64,000 bases of DNA from Psychrobacter jeotgali (GCF_904846315.1 NZ_CAJHAF010000001.1:2604001-2668000), one strand, 5' to 3'. Shown: positions 1 through 8,312, counted from the stretch's first letter. Notes: generated by a model from the sequence alone, not told the origin. Numbers and translations are program-made.

Positions 1-640
1 AAAACTCTGGAATCATATGCCGGCGTATCAAAAATGCCAACGCCCATGCGCCAGCCATGCCAATGGCTGTTGCCAACACTACAATTTTGGCAAATAGAAA
101 GATACTACTGGCCTCACCGCCCGAGATGATATATTCATAGATCAGAACCACCGCAATAGCGCCGATAGGATCGATGATGATACCTTCCCATTTTAGAATA
201 TTGGCAATGGTTTTATTAGGCCGGACACTGCGCAGTAGCGGCATAATTACCGTCGGACCTGTTACACAGACCAGCGCACCGAACAACAAGGCAATCAGCG
301 GATCAACATCGAAGAGTAAGTAGGTGGACAAGGCCACGATAACGATGGTGATGACCACCCCAACCGAGACTAGCATCTGTACCACGCTACCATGCTGCTT
401 GATCTCGTCGAACTCTAGGGTTAAAGAGCCCTCGAATAAAATAATCGCTACACCCAAAGAGATAAAGGGAAACATTAGCTCCCCCAAGATCAAGTCAGGA
501 TCGAAAATACCCAAGACTGGGCCAATAATGATGCCAATCAATAATAAAAACAAAATGGACGGTTGCTTTAAATACCAAGCCAACCATTGGGCGGCGATGC
601 CGATCCCAACCACGCCGGATAACAATAGGGCGGTATCCAT
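1..640 (-). CDS. CPA1/NhaP-type sodium:proton antiporter, N-terminal part
   Basis: This is the first ~213 residues of a membrane cation/proton antiporter that exchanges Na+ or K+ for H+. The gene runs off the left edge. Translation on the minus strand from ATG at 640 opens with MDTALLLSGVVGIGIAAQWL and continues as hydrophobic segments separated by short loops. Family-like blocks are VTGPTVIMPLLRSVRPNKT and WEGIIIDPIGA; the acidic residue of the latter fits the ion-binding helix of the family. The C-terminal part, where many long homologues carry a TrkA-like cytoplasmic domain, is outside the window. Substrate is inferred from the family only. Confidence 0.85.
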   Translation of the reverse strand, partial: MDTALLLSGVVGIGIAAQWLAWYLKQPSILFLLLIGIIIGPVLGIFDPDLILGELMFPFISLGVAIILFEGSLTLEFDEIKQHGSVVQMLVSVGVVITIVIVALSTYLLFDVDPLIALLFGALVCVTGPTVIMPLLRSVRPNKTIANILKWEGIIIDPIGAIAVVLIYEYIISGGEASSIFLFAKIVVLATAIGMAGAWALAFLIRRHMIPEF

Positions 641-1134
641 AAATTAATCCTTTTATAAGCTTTATAGACGTCTTCTATATTAAGTTTTGCCTAGAGTTTT
701 ATAGACAATTTTGATTATAAGTAAATAATCACTAATCGTTTGACGATAGCTGTTAATTTGAAATCGTCAGTCATAACAAAATAAATAGCTGTTTATAGAG
801 CAGTGATTTCTTATGATAAGTTAAGGTTAATAGAGCGGTTTGAAGATAATAGTTAAGTAATAGACAATCAAGCTTCTAACGCTTTTCTATTTCATTTAAC
901 TTGCATTGATAGACTTTTGTTTGCTATATAAGGTGTTGAGTTTGTCATCATAGCATGATTTTATTTTACCTGTATTCGCACCCTTTAAACAGAACATAGC
1001 CATAATGGGCGTTATCCTGCATAATATATAGCTATATAATTAGCTTCAGCATTATATTAGAAGCGATACCGGGTTATATGCCTTGTTATATATAATAACC
1101 ATTAATATTATAAAGAATAGCATAAGAGGATAAT
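641..1134. other. AT-rich intergenic region between antiporter and Do protease
   Basis: This 494-bp spacer separates divergently transcribed genes and must hold both promoters. It is very AT-rich with many TATA-like stretches (for example around 1021-1110). I could not single out one promoter or a palindromic operator. No coding region or RNA gene was recognised. A ribosome binding site (AGAGGA) lies just before the protease start at 1135. Confidence 0.5.
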
Positions 1135-2601
1135 ATGCAGAATCATTCGACCATCTATAAGTTTCAGCGCCGCTCGAAACGCTGGTTAAAACACAGTGCG
1201 CTCAACAGTGCCTTGGCTATCGCCTTAGGCAGTGTAGCGATAACCGGTGCTAGCGTCGTCTTAAGTCCAAGCGCACAGGCGGCAGTGTCTACTACAGATT
1301 TTTCTAATCTGGTGCAGCAAGTCACTCCAGGGGTTGCCAGAGTTAACGTTACCAAAACCGTCAGTCAGGCCGAGCTGGCGCAAGCGCAAACCGCAGAACT
1401 GCTGCGTCAGTTCTTTGGTGATCGCTTACGCATTCCTAACCAGCCAGCGGTTCCAGCGATTGAGCACGCTTACGGTACTGCTTTTTTTATAACCAGTAAT
1501 GGTTATATGCTAACCAATCATCACGTGGTTGAAGGCGCTGATAAAATCACAGTGACGCTGAATGATAGAACGGAGCTTGATGCGACCTTAGTGGGCAGTG
1601 ACGAGCGCTCAGATGTGGCAGTATTAAAGGTAGTGGGTAGCCAGTTTCCTGCTCTGCCTATCGGTGACTCTAACAATATAAAGGTCGGTGAGCCGGTATT
1701 GGCTATTGGCTCGCCTTTTGGTTTTGATTACTCTGCCTCAGCGGGTATCGTCAGTGCCAAATCGCGTAGTTTCTCCCGTGAGACCAGTGTGCCTTTTATT
1801 CAAACCGATGTGGCATTGAACCCCGGTAATTCTGGCGGTCCATTATTTAATCAGCGCGGAGAAGTGGTGGGGATTAACTCGCGTATCTTTAGTGGTACGG
1901 GGGGCTATATGGGCTTGTCGTTCTCTATTCCTATTGATGCGGCGATGGATATTTATGAGCAGCTCAAAAACAATGGCGAGGTCATGCGTGCTTATTTAGG
2001 CATTTATCCACAAGATATAGATCGCAACTTGGCAGAAGCTTATAATTTATCGCGGCCACAAGGTGCGCTGCTCACCCGAGTATCACCCGATTCGCCAGCA
2101 CAAAAAGCCGGTCTTAGAGCTGGTGATATTATTTTAAAATACAATGAGACGCAAATTGTACGCGCCTCCGATCTATTGAACCTAATTAACCGTGCGCGGC
2201 CCAATGATACGTTTCAGGCGCAAGTACAGCGTAGTGGTAAACCGCTTATCGTAACCGGTAAACTGACTCGTGCGCCGAGCGATGTCCAATCAGAGGGGCG
2301 CAATCAGCAAGACAATGACGTGCGCTTGGGCTTGCGTTTACGTAACCTAACCCCTGATGAGCAAGCGGAGCTATCAGTAGATAAAAAGTCAGGTATCTTG
2401 GTCACCGCTGTTGATCCGACTGGACTTGCGGCACGCTCAGGACTGATGGCTGGCGACATTATTACTAATTTGCATCAAAAATCGATTGGTGATGTGACTG
2501 ACTTTACCAGTGCGTTATCTTCATTGCCTAAGAGTGGGGTGGTGACTATCGAAGTGATACGCCAAGGTATACCCGCTATTATTGGGCTGAGAATAGAGTA
2601 A
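1135..2601 (+). CDS. Do-family (DegP/DegQ/MucD-like) periplasmic serine protease
   Basis: Periplasmic HtrA-type protease/chaperone that degrades misfolded envelope proteins. The 488-residue product starts with a long signal peptide (basic residues to ~20, hydrophobic core ~25-45, likely cleavage after SAQA near residue 49). The trypsin-like domain holds the triad: His130 in TNHHVV, Asp160 in ERSDVAVL and Ser233 in GNSGGPL. Two PDZ domains follow at about 280-370 and 395-485, as in DegP, DegQ and MucD. AGAGGATAAT before the ATG supports the start. The gene stands alone between the divergent antiporter and dapA. Assignment to DegP versus DegQ is not possible from sequence alone; induction by envelope stress is family knowledge. 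Confidence 0.93.
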   Translation: MQNHSTIYKFQRRSKRWLKHSALNSALAIALGSVAITGASVVLSPSAQAAVSTTDFSNLVQQVTPGVARVNVTKTVSQAELAQAQTAELLRQFFGDRLRIPNQPAVPAIEHAYGTAFFITSNGYMLTNHHVVEGADKITVTLNDRTELDATLVGSDERSDVAVLKVVGSQFPALPIGDSNNIKVGEPVLAIGSPFGFDYSASAGIVSAKSRSFSRETSVPFIQTDVALNPGNSGGPLFNQRGEVVGINSRIFSGTGGYMGLSFSIPIDAAMDIYEQLKNNGEVMRAYLGIYPQDIDRNLAEAYNLSRPQGALLTRVSPDSPAQKAGLRAGDIILKYNETQIVRASDLLNLINRARPNDTFQAQVQRSGKPLIVTGKLTRAPSDVQSEGRNQQDNDVRLGLRLRNLTPDEQAELSVDKKSGILVTAVDPTGLAARSGLMAGDIITNLHQKSIGDVTDFTSALSSLPKSGVVTIEVIRQGIPAIIGLRIE

Positions 2602-2964
2602 TTTCTATCAGTGCGTATCAGCGGACTATCACACTGTTGATAATTCGTTACTTTCTTTTAAAAGGTTTTAGCAGCGCTGTTCTATTAAGTTAGACTGGTA
2701 TTACACCAAAATAGTAGGTTAATAAGCGCTGCTTTAAGTTGAGGGCGTGTTTGATGATTTGGCCGCCAATCAACAACTGGTAGCACCATAAAAATATGCT
2801 ACACTAGCAGGCATTTATTGCGCTAAAGTAAGACCATAACGCAAAACAAACCCAGTAAAACCTGCGTTTATTTGTAACATTATACAGTGAGCAAGGTTTT
2901 ATCTTTGCTCTCGACTATCATGACAGCTTTGAGAAAAGCTAGGATAATACAGTAAGGCACAGTT
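2602..2964. other. Intergenic region upstream of dapA
   Basis: A 363-bp spacer between two genes on the same strand. A small inverted repeat (GAGCAA...TTTGCTC, about 2889-2910) lies in the dapA leader. It lacks a U-tract, so it is not a clear terminator. I see no lysine riboswitch and no coding potential. The dapA promoter is presumably here but was not pinned down. Confidence 0.4.
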
Positions 2965-3885
2965 ATGAGCACAGCATACGACGATATTAAGACCCGATTA
3001 CAAGGCTCGATGGTAGCCTTGGTAACGCCCATGCACCCTGACGGTCAAGTTGATTATAAGCGTCTGGCAGACCTCATAGACTGGCAAATTGAGCAAGGTA
3101 CTCATTGCTTAGTAGCGGTGGGGACGACTGGCGAGTCGGCAACCCTATCTATGCAAGAGCATAGCGAGGTGATTCGCTATTTTGTCCATCATGTCAAAGG
3201 CCGTATACCTGTTATTGCCGGTACGGGCGCTAACAATACTATGGAAGCGATTAAGCTGACCCAAGATGCCAAAGATGCAGGTGCGGACTGCGCTTTATTG
3301 GTAGCCCCTTATTATAATAAGCCGCCGCAAGAAGGTTTATATCAGCACTATAAAGCCATTGCTGAAGCGGTTGATATGCCGCAAATGCTCTATAACGTCC
3401 CAGGCCGTACAGTGGTCGATATCGCCCAAGAAACCGTCGAGCGTTTAGCTGATATCGATAATATCGTAGCCATTAAAGACGCTACTGGTTCAGTGGGCCG
3501 TGGAGAGCAGCTCATTAAAGCGCTAGGGTCACGTTTAGTCGTATTATCAGGGGATGATGGTACAGCGCTGGATCTAATGAAAGTGGGCGCAAAAGGTAAT
3601 ATCTCCGTAACCGCAAACGTCGCCCCAAAAGCGATGAGTGCCACCTTTACCGCTGCTCTTAATAACGATTTTGAGATCGCTAATGCCGCACATGATGTCA
3701 TCAAGCACTTACACCGTGATTTATTCATCGAATCAAGTCCTATTCCCGCTAAGTATGCTCTTTATAAAATGGGCATGATAGATAAAGGGATTCGTCTGCC
3801 TTTAGTTTGGTTGGCTGATCAGCATCATGCCACGATTGATGAAGCTTTAGTACGAGCAGACTTAATACGAGCAAATAGCGTCTAA
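2965..3885 (+). CDS. dapA: 4-hydroxy-tetrahydrodipicolinate synthase
   Basis: Condenses pyruvate with aspartate semialdehyde, the first committed step of the diaminopimelate/lysine pathway, in the cytoplasm. The 306-residue protein is a complete TIM-barrel aldolase. Visible catalytic elements are the GTTGES loop (Thr54-Thr55), Tyr143 in MLYNVPGRT and the Schiff-base Lys171 in IVAIKDATGS. Length is close to the usual ~292 with a short N-terminal extension. It is followed by a small lipoprotein gene and purC, the same order as dapA-bamC-purC in E. coli. AGTAAGGCACAGTT precedes the ATG. Confidence 0.97.
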   Translation: MSTAYDDIKTRLQGSMVALVTPMHPDGQVDYKRLADLIDWQIEQGTHCLVAVGTTGESATLSMQEHSEVIRYFVHHVKGRIPVIAGTGANNTMEAIKLTQDAKDAGADCALLVAPYYNKPPQEGLYQHYKAIAEAVDMPQMLYNVPGRTVVDIAQETVERLADIDNIVAIKDATGSVGRGEQLIKALGSRLVVLSGDDGTALDLMKVGAKGNISVTANVAPKAMSATFTAALNNDFEIANAAHDVIKHLHRDLFIESSPIPAKYALYKMGMIDKGIRLPLVWLADQHHATIDEALVRADLIRANSV

Positions 3886-4000
3886 AACTGGCTTTTATTT
3901 TGCTAGCGCATTCAACAACTATTGTAAAATAACGGGCAAGCCTAGCATTATCCTTTAGGAAATACCGGTTGCCCATTTTGCGAGATAATACAGAGATACT

Positions 4001-4324
4001 ATGATGAAGCAATCCTTCACCACTTCAAAACCATTTGCTGCTCTACTTACCATCGTATTAGGCAGCACAGTCGTATTAAGCGGTTGCCAAACCGTCAAAG
4101 GTTGGATGGGTCAGCGTGATAATGGCAGCCTAGATTATCAAAACAGTGGAAAGTTGGCGCCATTGGAGTTGCCAGCAGCTCAACAAGCAGCTCCGTTTGT
4201 GCCGTTATATCCAACGCCTAGTTTGGGTGCTAATACGCTAACGTTAGAAAATGAGTCTGGTAAGCAGTATCAGCTACCAAAACCTGAGCGTACCATAGCC
4301 ATAACCTCTGCTCCTACAGAATAA
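4001..4324 (+). CDS. Short lipoprotein in the bamC position (reduced BamC/NlpB-like)
   Basis: A 107-residue predicted lipoprotein. Residues 1-28 form a signal peptide ending in the lipobox LSGC with Cys29 as the lipidated residue. The mature part is short and proline/alanine-rich, with no recognisable globular domain. It sits between dapA and purC, exactly where E. coli has bamC, the lipoprotein of the outer-membrane BAM complex. The pattern DYQNSGKLAPLELPAAQQ around residues 44-61 resembles the unstructured N-terminal BamD-binding segment of BamC. Both BamC helix-grip domains are absent. BamC identity is inference from position and this weak similarity; it may be an unrelated small lipoprotein. 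Confidence 0.7.
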   Translation: MMKQSFTTSKPFAALLTIVLGSTVVLSGCQTVKGWMGQRDNGSLDYQNSGKLAPLELPAAQQAAPFVPLYPTPSLGANTLTLENESGKQYQLPKPERTIAITSAPTE

Positions 4325-4479
4325 ACTTTCTAAATCCTACTTATGCCGTCATATTTTTATTGTTATTAAAATAAACGGCAGCGTTATCAGTGAATTACGC
4401 TGTCATCAAAATGGCAATCTAAATCTTAGCGGTAGTGCTATATTTTTCCCCTAAGCTTGAACGAACAGGAATCCCTGCA

Positions 4480-5193
4480 ATGCAAAAACAACAATTGCTT
4501 TATAAAGGTAAAGCCAAATCCGTTTATGAAACCGATGATAACGATTATTTGATTCTGCACTTTCGTGACGATACTTCAGCTCTTGATGGCGCGCGTATTG
4601 AACAATTGGCACGAAAAGGGCAGGTGAATAACCGCTTTAATAGCTTTATTATGCAAAAACTAGCAGATGCAGGTATCGAAACCCATTTTGTCGAGCAACT
4701 GTCACATGACGAAGTGCTGGTTAAGCGTTTGCATATGATTCCAGTTGAGTGTGTAGTCCGTAACTTTGCTGCTGGTAGCCTGGTGCGTCGTTTGGGATTA
4801 GAGGAAGGTCAGGCGCTGACACCACCGACTTTTGAGCTATTCTATAAAGATGATGCACTTGGCGACCCTATGGTTAACGAGTCGATTTCTGTAGCTCTTG
4901 ACTGGGCAACCGAAGCGCAATTAGCACAAATGAAAAAGCTAACTTATCAAGTCAATGAGGTCCTCAAAGCGCTGTTTGATGCCGGTGATTTGATGTTAGT
5001 AGATTTCAAGTTAGAGTTTGGCGTGTTTCATGATCGGATCATTTTGGGTGATGAATTCTCACCTGATGGTTGCCGTATTTGGGATAAAGCTACTAAGAAA
5101 AAATTGGATAAAGACCGCTTCCGTCAGTCATTAGGTGATGTCATCGAAGGTTATGAAGAGGTTGCTAAACGTATTGGCGTACCTTTAGATTAG
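4480..5193 (+). CDS. purC: Phosphoribosylaminoimidazole-succinocarboxamide synthase
   Basis: SAICAR synthase of de novo purine synthesis: joins CAIR and aspartate using ATP. I place the start at the ATG at 4480 ([18 protein letters not shown]). It gives 237 residues, the E. coli length, follows ACAGGA by about ten bases, and matches the family N terminus; an in-frame start 45 bp upstream adds residues unlike PurC. Conserved blocks are [47 protein letters not shown] and [15 protein letters not shown] rho-independent terminator follows the stop. Confidence 0.97.
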   Translation: MQKQQLLYKGKAKSVYETDDNDYLILHFRDDTSALDGARIEQLARKGQVNNRFNSFIMQKLADAGIETHFVEQLSHDEVLVKRLHMIPVECVVRNFAAGSLVRRLGLEEGQALTPPTFELFYKDDALGDPMVNESISVALDWATEAQLAQMKKLTYQVNEVLKALFDAGDLMLVDFKLEFGVFHDRIILGDEFSPDGCRIWDKATKKKLDKDRFRQSLGDVIEGYEEVAKRIGVPLD

Positions 5194-5229
5194 ATGCTTA
5201 CGCAGGTGCTTAATAATCAATAGAAAAAA

Positions 5230-5253
5230 CTGAGCTTGATGCTCAGTTTTTTT
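5230..5253 (+). terminator. Rho-independent terminator after purC
   Basis: Stem CTGAGC / GCTCAG with a five-base loop followed by seven T residues, 36 bp after the purC stop. Confidence 0.85.
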
Positions 5254-5332
5254 ATGCCATATGCAAAAGGCTTAACCCGCTCTAATATTAATACTCGGTT
5301 CATTATCATTTAAACTTGAAAAGGCTTAATCA

Positions 5333-5980
5333 ATGTCAGCCGTTATAACTACTCCTTCTAAACCTCAACTATTAAAACCGATATGGTTTACTCGGCCAAC
5401 CTGTGTGGTCGCCGCTGACCTGATAGGTAAAGTATTATGTCGGCAGCTGGTTGATAGCGACGGCGTTACTAAGATATTACGGATGCGTATCTCCGAGACT
5501 GAGGCTTATATTGGTGAACAAGATGCCGCTTGTCATACTCATGCTGGCTCACGCACGCAAAGAACGCAGATTATGTACCATGAAGGCGGGGTCTTTTATG
5601 TTTATCTTACCTACGGCGTCCATCATATGCTCAATCTAGTGAGCGGCTTAGCTGAATCGCCTGAATCAGTATTGATTCGTGCCGGATTTTTGAGTGAGAG
5701 CAGCGATAGATTGGTCACTGAACAGTCTTTAAAGCCTGATCAGCAGTTAACTCATCCCAAGCAATTCGCAGGCCCTGGTAAGCTGACTCAACGCTTGCAG
5801 ATAGATCGCAAGTTATATGGTAAGCCCATTGAGCCGGCAGCAGGGGTTTGGATTGAAGATGATGGCTGCAAGCCGCCTATCTCATTGCGACCCAGAATTG
5901 GTATTGATTATGCGGGCGAGGCTAAAGACTGGTTACTACGCTACATTTGGACAGATCATCCCTCACTCTCTAAAAGATAG
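5333..5980 (+). CDS. DNA-3-methyladenine glycosylase, AAG/MPG family
   Basis: Base-excision repair enzyme that removes alkylated purines such as 3-methyladenine. The 215-residue sequence matches the monofunctional AAG (MPG) fold. It contains RMRISETEAYIGEQDAACH, whose ETEAY glutamate corresponds to the catalytic water-activating residue (Glu125 of human AAG), and YVYLTYGVHHMLNLV, which forms part of the nucleotide pocket. PKQFAGPGKLTQRLQI is the conserved C-terminal block. Length is typical of bacterial members. AAAAGG precedes the ATG. It is separated from purC by a terminator, so it is probably transcribed alone or with the downstream small gene. Confidence 0.9.
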   Translation: MSAVITTPSKPQLLKPIWFTRPTCVVAADLIGKVLCRQLVDSDGVTKILRMRISETEAYIGEQDAACHTHAGSRTQRTQIMYHEGGVFYVYLTYGVHHMLNLVSGLAESPESVLIRAGFLSESSDRLVTEQSLKPDQQLTHPKQFAGPGKLTQRLQIDRKLYGKPIEPAAGVWIEDDGCKPPISLRPRIGIDYAGEAKDWLLRYIWTDHPSLSKR

Positions 5981-6118
5981 TAAGCAAAAATATAGTAAGC
6001 AAAAAGAATATGCGAGGATGGTAAGCGCTTATAAGGACTGTTATTGTTTGAGAGATATCCGTTTTCTGTTAAGTTATAAATATCAAACTTATGGATAGTG
6101 ATTTTATAAGGTGAAATT

Positions 6119-6430
6119 ATGTATAAGTTAACCGTGTTCATTCCTGAAACGGCACTAGAATCTGTCAAAACCGCATTATTTGCGGCAGGCGCTGGTAGCA
6201 TCGGTAATTACCAACAGTGCTGCTGGCAGGTCAAAGGAGAAGGGCAGTTCACCCCGGTAGCTGGTAGCACGCCCCATATTGGTGAGCAGGATAAGCCTGA
6301 AAAGGTTGACGAGTGGCGAGTAGAAATGGTGGTTGATGAGCATGTTATCAACGAGGTAATTAGCGCATTAAAGCAGGCGCACCCTTATGAGACCCCTGCT
6401 TATGATGTGCTTCAAGTCTTAGACTTTTAA
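6119..6430 (+). CDS. YqfO/NIF3-associated domain protein
   Basis: A 103-residue protein matching the small PII/CutA-like domain found inserted in NIF3 (YqfO) proteins and also stand-alone in many proteobacteria. Typical features are the opening YKLTVFIPETALESVKTALFAAGAGSIGNY and the closing HPYETPAYDVLQV. The biochemical role is not established; metal or nucleotide sensing has been suggested from the fold. AAGGTGAAATT gives a good ribosome binding site. It is the last plus-strand gene before two minus-strand lipoprotein genes that converge on it. Confidence 0.85.
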   Translation: MYKLTVFIPETALESVKTALFAAGAGSIGNYQQCCWQVKGEGQFTPVAGSTPHIGEQDKPEKVDEWRVEMVVDEHVINEVISALKQAHPYETPAYDVLQVLDF

Positions 6431-6488
6431 AGGTTTCAGATTGAGGACACGGCCTAATCAATACTGCTGTTAGCTGAGCCCGCACGTT

Positions 6489-6857
6489 TTAATCTTCTTT
6501 GATTTTAATCACATTATAGCCCGGGTAGCCAAGCTCGATCTTGTAATCTTTGTTGCCACGAATGGCTTTGACTTTGATAGTACTACTGCCTTTCTTATAT
6601 TTGACATCTCGAACGCGGTATCCCATACCGGCCACTTTATTAGCCGCTTGCTGCTCAATCGCTGGCAGGTAAATATCCTTTTCGAGTGTCTTGATGGTCT
6701 TTTTATGCTTTTTATAGACAGATGAATCTTTATAAATGTCTTCATAGACATCGCCATAGGCGTTATAGCCCGGGGTAGCGCAGCCGGTAGTCACGGCTAG
6801 AAGGGCGGCGACTATGCTGGTAGCAGTGAGGGTTTTTAATGCAGATAAGGTGCTCAT
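6489..6857 (-). CDS. Small PepSY-like lipoprotein (paralogue 1)
   Basis: Predicted lipoprotein of 122 residues: hydrophobic signal to residue ~25 with lipobox VTTGC. A lysine-rich linker precedes a C-terminal PepSY-like region, IEQQAANKVAGMGYRVRDVKY...YKIELGYPGYNVIKIKED. The same architecture and several identical residues (GMGY, YxIELxYP, VIK) occur in the neighbouring gene at 7130-7546, so the two are paralogues. PepSY domains are often linked to protease inhibition or periplasmic binding, but no function is known here. It runs convergent to the YqfO-like gene. Confidence 0.75.
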   Translation of the reverse strand: MSTLSALKTLTATSIVAALLAVTTGCATPGYNAYGDVYEDIYKDSSVYKKHKKTIKTLEKDIYLPAIEQQAANKVAGMGYRVRDVKYKKGSSTIKVKAIRGNKDYKIELGYPGYNVIKIKED

Positions 6858-6929
6858 AATCCATTCTCATTGTGGTTAAGGGTGGTTAAAATCAAAATAA
6901 CTTTTGATCATTATAGTCAAAAATAGAAT

Positions 6930-6969
6930 AAAAAACGGTCAAACAAGACCAGAGCGGCTTGTTTGACCG
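6930..6969 (-). terminator. Terminator downstream of paralogue 2 lipoprotein
   Basis: Inverted repeat CGGTCAAACAAG / CTTGTTTGACCG (6936-6947 and 6958-6969). Read on the minus strand it is followed by a T-run. It ends transcription of the 7130-7546 gene, so the two paralogues are probably separate transcripts. Confidence 0.8.
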
Positions 6970-7129
6970 GCGGTACCAAAGGTGGGGTACCAAAACTAAA
7001 ATTATGCTATAAGAAATCACTTCATCCTATCCTCAACTATTTAGCTTTACAGAAGTAGGTTAATGCTATTAGCTATGTGGGCTAATGCTAATGTCACTTA
7101 ACACATCACATCAATAGGTCCGATATTCT

Positions 7130-7546
7130 TTAGTCACGCTCAAGTTTAATAACCCTTAAATCAGGATAGCTCAGTTCAATCTCATACTCTTGTCCGCCTC
7201 GTTTGGCTTCAATCTCAAAAATACCGCGATTATTTTTTTCATCCAGCTCGATATCAGTAACTTGATAGCCCATCCCATTAACTTTTCTAATAGCACGCTG
7301 TCTGATCGCCGGATAACGTGCTTCTTGTTTTATTCTATCTTCAATATCGTCATCTTTGTGGCGCTGGTATTGACCTTTGTTTTTATAGCTTTTGTTTTTA
7401 TAAATGTTACCTGTATCATGATAAATAGGTCTATCGTCGTATCTTGGGCTGACAGTAGTCGTACAGCCAATAGTAGCCGCTAGCAAGGGAATAGTTACAC
7501 CAGCGGTCAACACTGTTTTTATCTTTGAATGAGATAAGAATGCCAT
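7130..7546 (-). CDS. Small PepSY-like lipoprotein (paralogue 2)
   Basis: Predicted lipoprotein of 138 residues with a signal peptide ending ATIGC. A polar, Tyr/Lys/Asp-rich linker (about residues 35-75) leads to a C-terminal PepSY-like region: YPAIRQRAIRKVNGMGYQVTD, then EIEAKRGGQEYEIELSYPDLRVIKLERD. It is a tandem paralogue of the 6489-6857 product, with a longer linker and a more acidic C-terminal half. Function is unknown. The upstream region holds the CsrB-like RNA locus, transcribed away from it. Confidence 0.75.
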   Translation of the reverse strand: MAFLSHSKIKTVLTAGVTIPLLAATIGCTTTVSPRYDDRPIYHDTGNIYKNKSYKNKGQYQRHKDDDIEDRIKQEARYPAIRQRAIRKVNGMGYQVTDIELDEKNNRGIFEIEAKRGGQEYEIELSYPDLRVIKLERD

Positions 7547-7781
7547 GATATTTTATTCCTACAATGGGTGAGTGGCAAAAATGCTTATAATAGTATTGAA
7601 TAGTCTCTTGAAATAATTTATTACATTTGCATCATAGGGGCAATAGCTTGGAGATAGATGTCGTTTACGTTTATAAAATGTAAAAACTAATAAGCTTAGG
7701 TAAATATCAAATATTATAAATAATAATAGGTTCTATAAATAATAGTGGTCAGACCTTCAAAAATAAGCGTTCTAGACTGGA

Positions 7782-7799
7782 TGTAAGCATATGCTTACA
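7782..7799 (+). promoter_or_regulatory. GacA upstream activating sequence (Gac box)
   Basis: TGTAAGCATATGCTTACA is an 18-bp perfect palindrome and an exact match to the Pseudomonas Gac-box consensus TGTAAG-N6-CTTACA, bound by GacA ahead of rsmX, rsmY and rsmZ. Its centre is about 67 bp upstream of the inferred start of the GGA-rich RNA, in the spacing range known for such genes. Confidence 0.88.
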
Positions 7800-7820
7800 A
7801 GCAATGACGCTCACGCTACT

Positions 7821-7858
7821 TAACAGAAGCCTAACATTTTGGCATTATAGTCACACGG
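7821..7858 (+). promoter_or_regulatory. Putative promoter of the CsrB/RsmZ-like RNA
   Basis: A -10-like TATAGT lies at 7846-7851. The -35 region (around 7821-7828, TAACAGAA) is poor, as expected for an activator-dependent promoter. It places transcription start near 7857-7859, just at the first GGA hairpin. The start site is inferred, not measured. Confidence 0.6.
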
Positions 7859-8131
7859 TACAGGGGATTGTAGCTCAAGGATTGAGTTGACCGCATTAGG
7901 GATAATGATTCATAAGCTGGCATCAGGATGATAAAAGCTTATGGAGTAAGGATACAGCCTGTACGGACCGATAGTCGTAAGACTATTATGATGTAAAGTA
8001 AGTCACGGGCAGGATGCCTGACTATCACCCCATACTAACTATAGTTCAAGGATGGATTATAATAGTCGTGATAGCTAACATGGATAGTTAACAATAAAAC
8101 CGCATAATCATTAATGGCTATGCGGTTTTAT
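7858..8131 (+). ncRNA. CsrB/RsmX/Y/Z-type CsrA-sequestering small RNA
   Basis: About 275 nt with eleven GGA motifs (7865, 7879, 7900, 7926, 7943, 7950, 7965, 8012, 8050, 8054, 8082). Most lie in loops of short hairpins: TACA-GGGGAT-TGTA (7859-7872), CTCA-AGGAT-TGAG (7874-7886), CATTA-GGGA-TAATG (7894-7907), ATC-AGGAT-GAT within an eight-pair outer stem (7911-7943), GTA-AGGA-TAC (7946-7955), GGC-AGGAT-GCC (8008-8018) and TAAC-ATGGATA-GTTA (8076-8090). It ends in a 12-bp terminator stem. Loop-presented GGA repeats are the hallmark of RNAs that titrate the regulator CsrA/RsmA. With the Gac box upstream, this is a GacS/GacA output RNA. No protein-coding potential was seen. Exact ends are inferred. 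Confidence 0.85.
8095..8130 (+). terminator. Terminator of the CsrB-like RNA
   Basis: A twelve-pair stem TAAAACCGCATA / TATGCGGTTTTA with a 12-base loop. The T-rich right arm continues into TTTTATCG. It closes the GGA-rich transcript. Confidence 0.85.
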
Positions 8132-8219
8132 CGTGTCTAGAGTTTGTCTATAATTCATTTGGCTATGTTAGCTAAAAGGGGTAGCTAAAATCTAGACCCT
8201 TAAATACCTACTTACGCTC

Positions 8220-8259
8220 AAATAGAAATAGCACTGATTGATCAGTGCTATTTCTATTT
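8220..8259 (-). terminator. Strong terminator downstream of csbD-like gene
   Basis: A perfect 19-bp inverted repeat (8220-8238 with 8241-8259) separated by two bases, A-rich on one side and T-rich on the other. It can work in both directions. It lies 54 bp past the stop of the minus-strand CsbD gene and also insulates it from the CsrB-like RNA. Confidence 0.85.
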
Positions 8260-8312
8260 GTAAAGCTATTTAGGAAAGAAAATTATAGCTATAAATTGTA
8301 TTCTAATCAGAA

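Noticed and set aside
2889..2910. Hairpin upstream of dapA as a possible lysine riboswitch part
   Set aside because: The region is too short and lacks the conserved lysine riboswitch core; only one small hairpin is visible.
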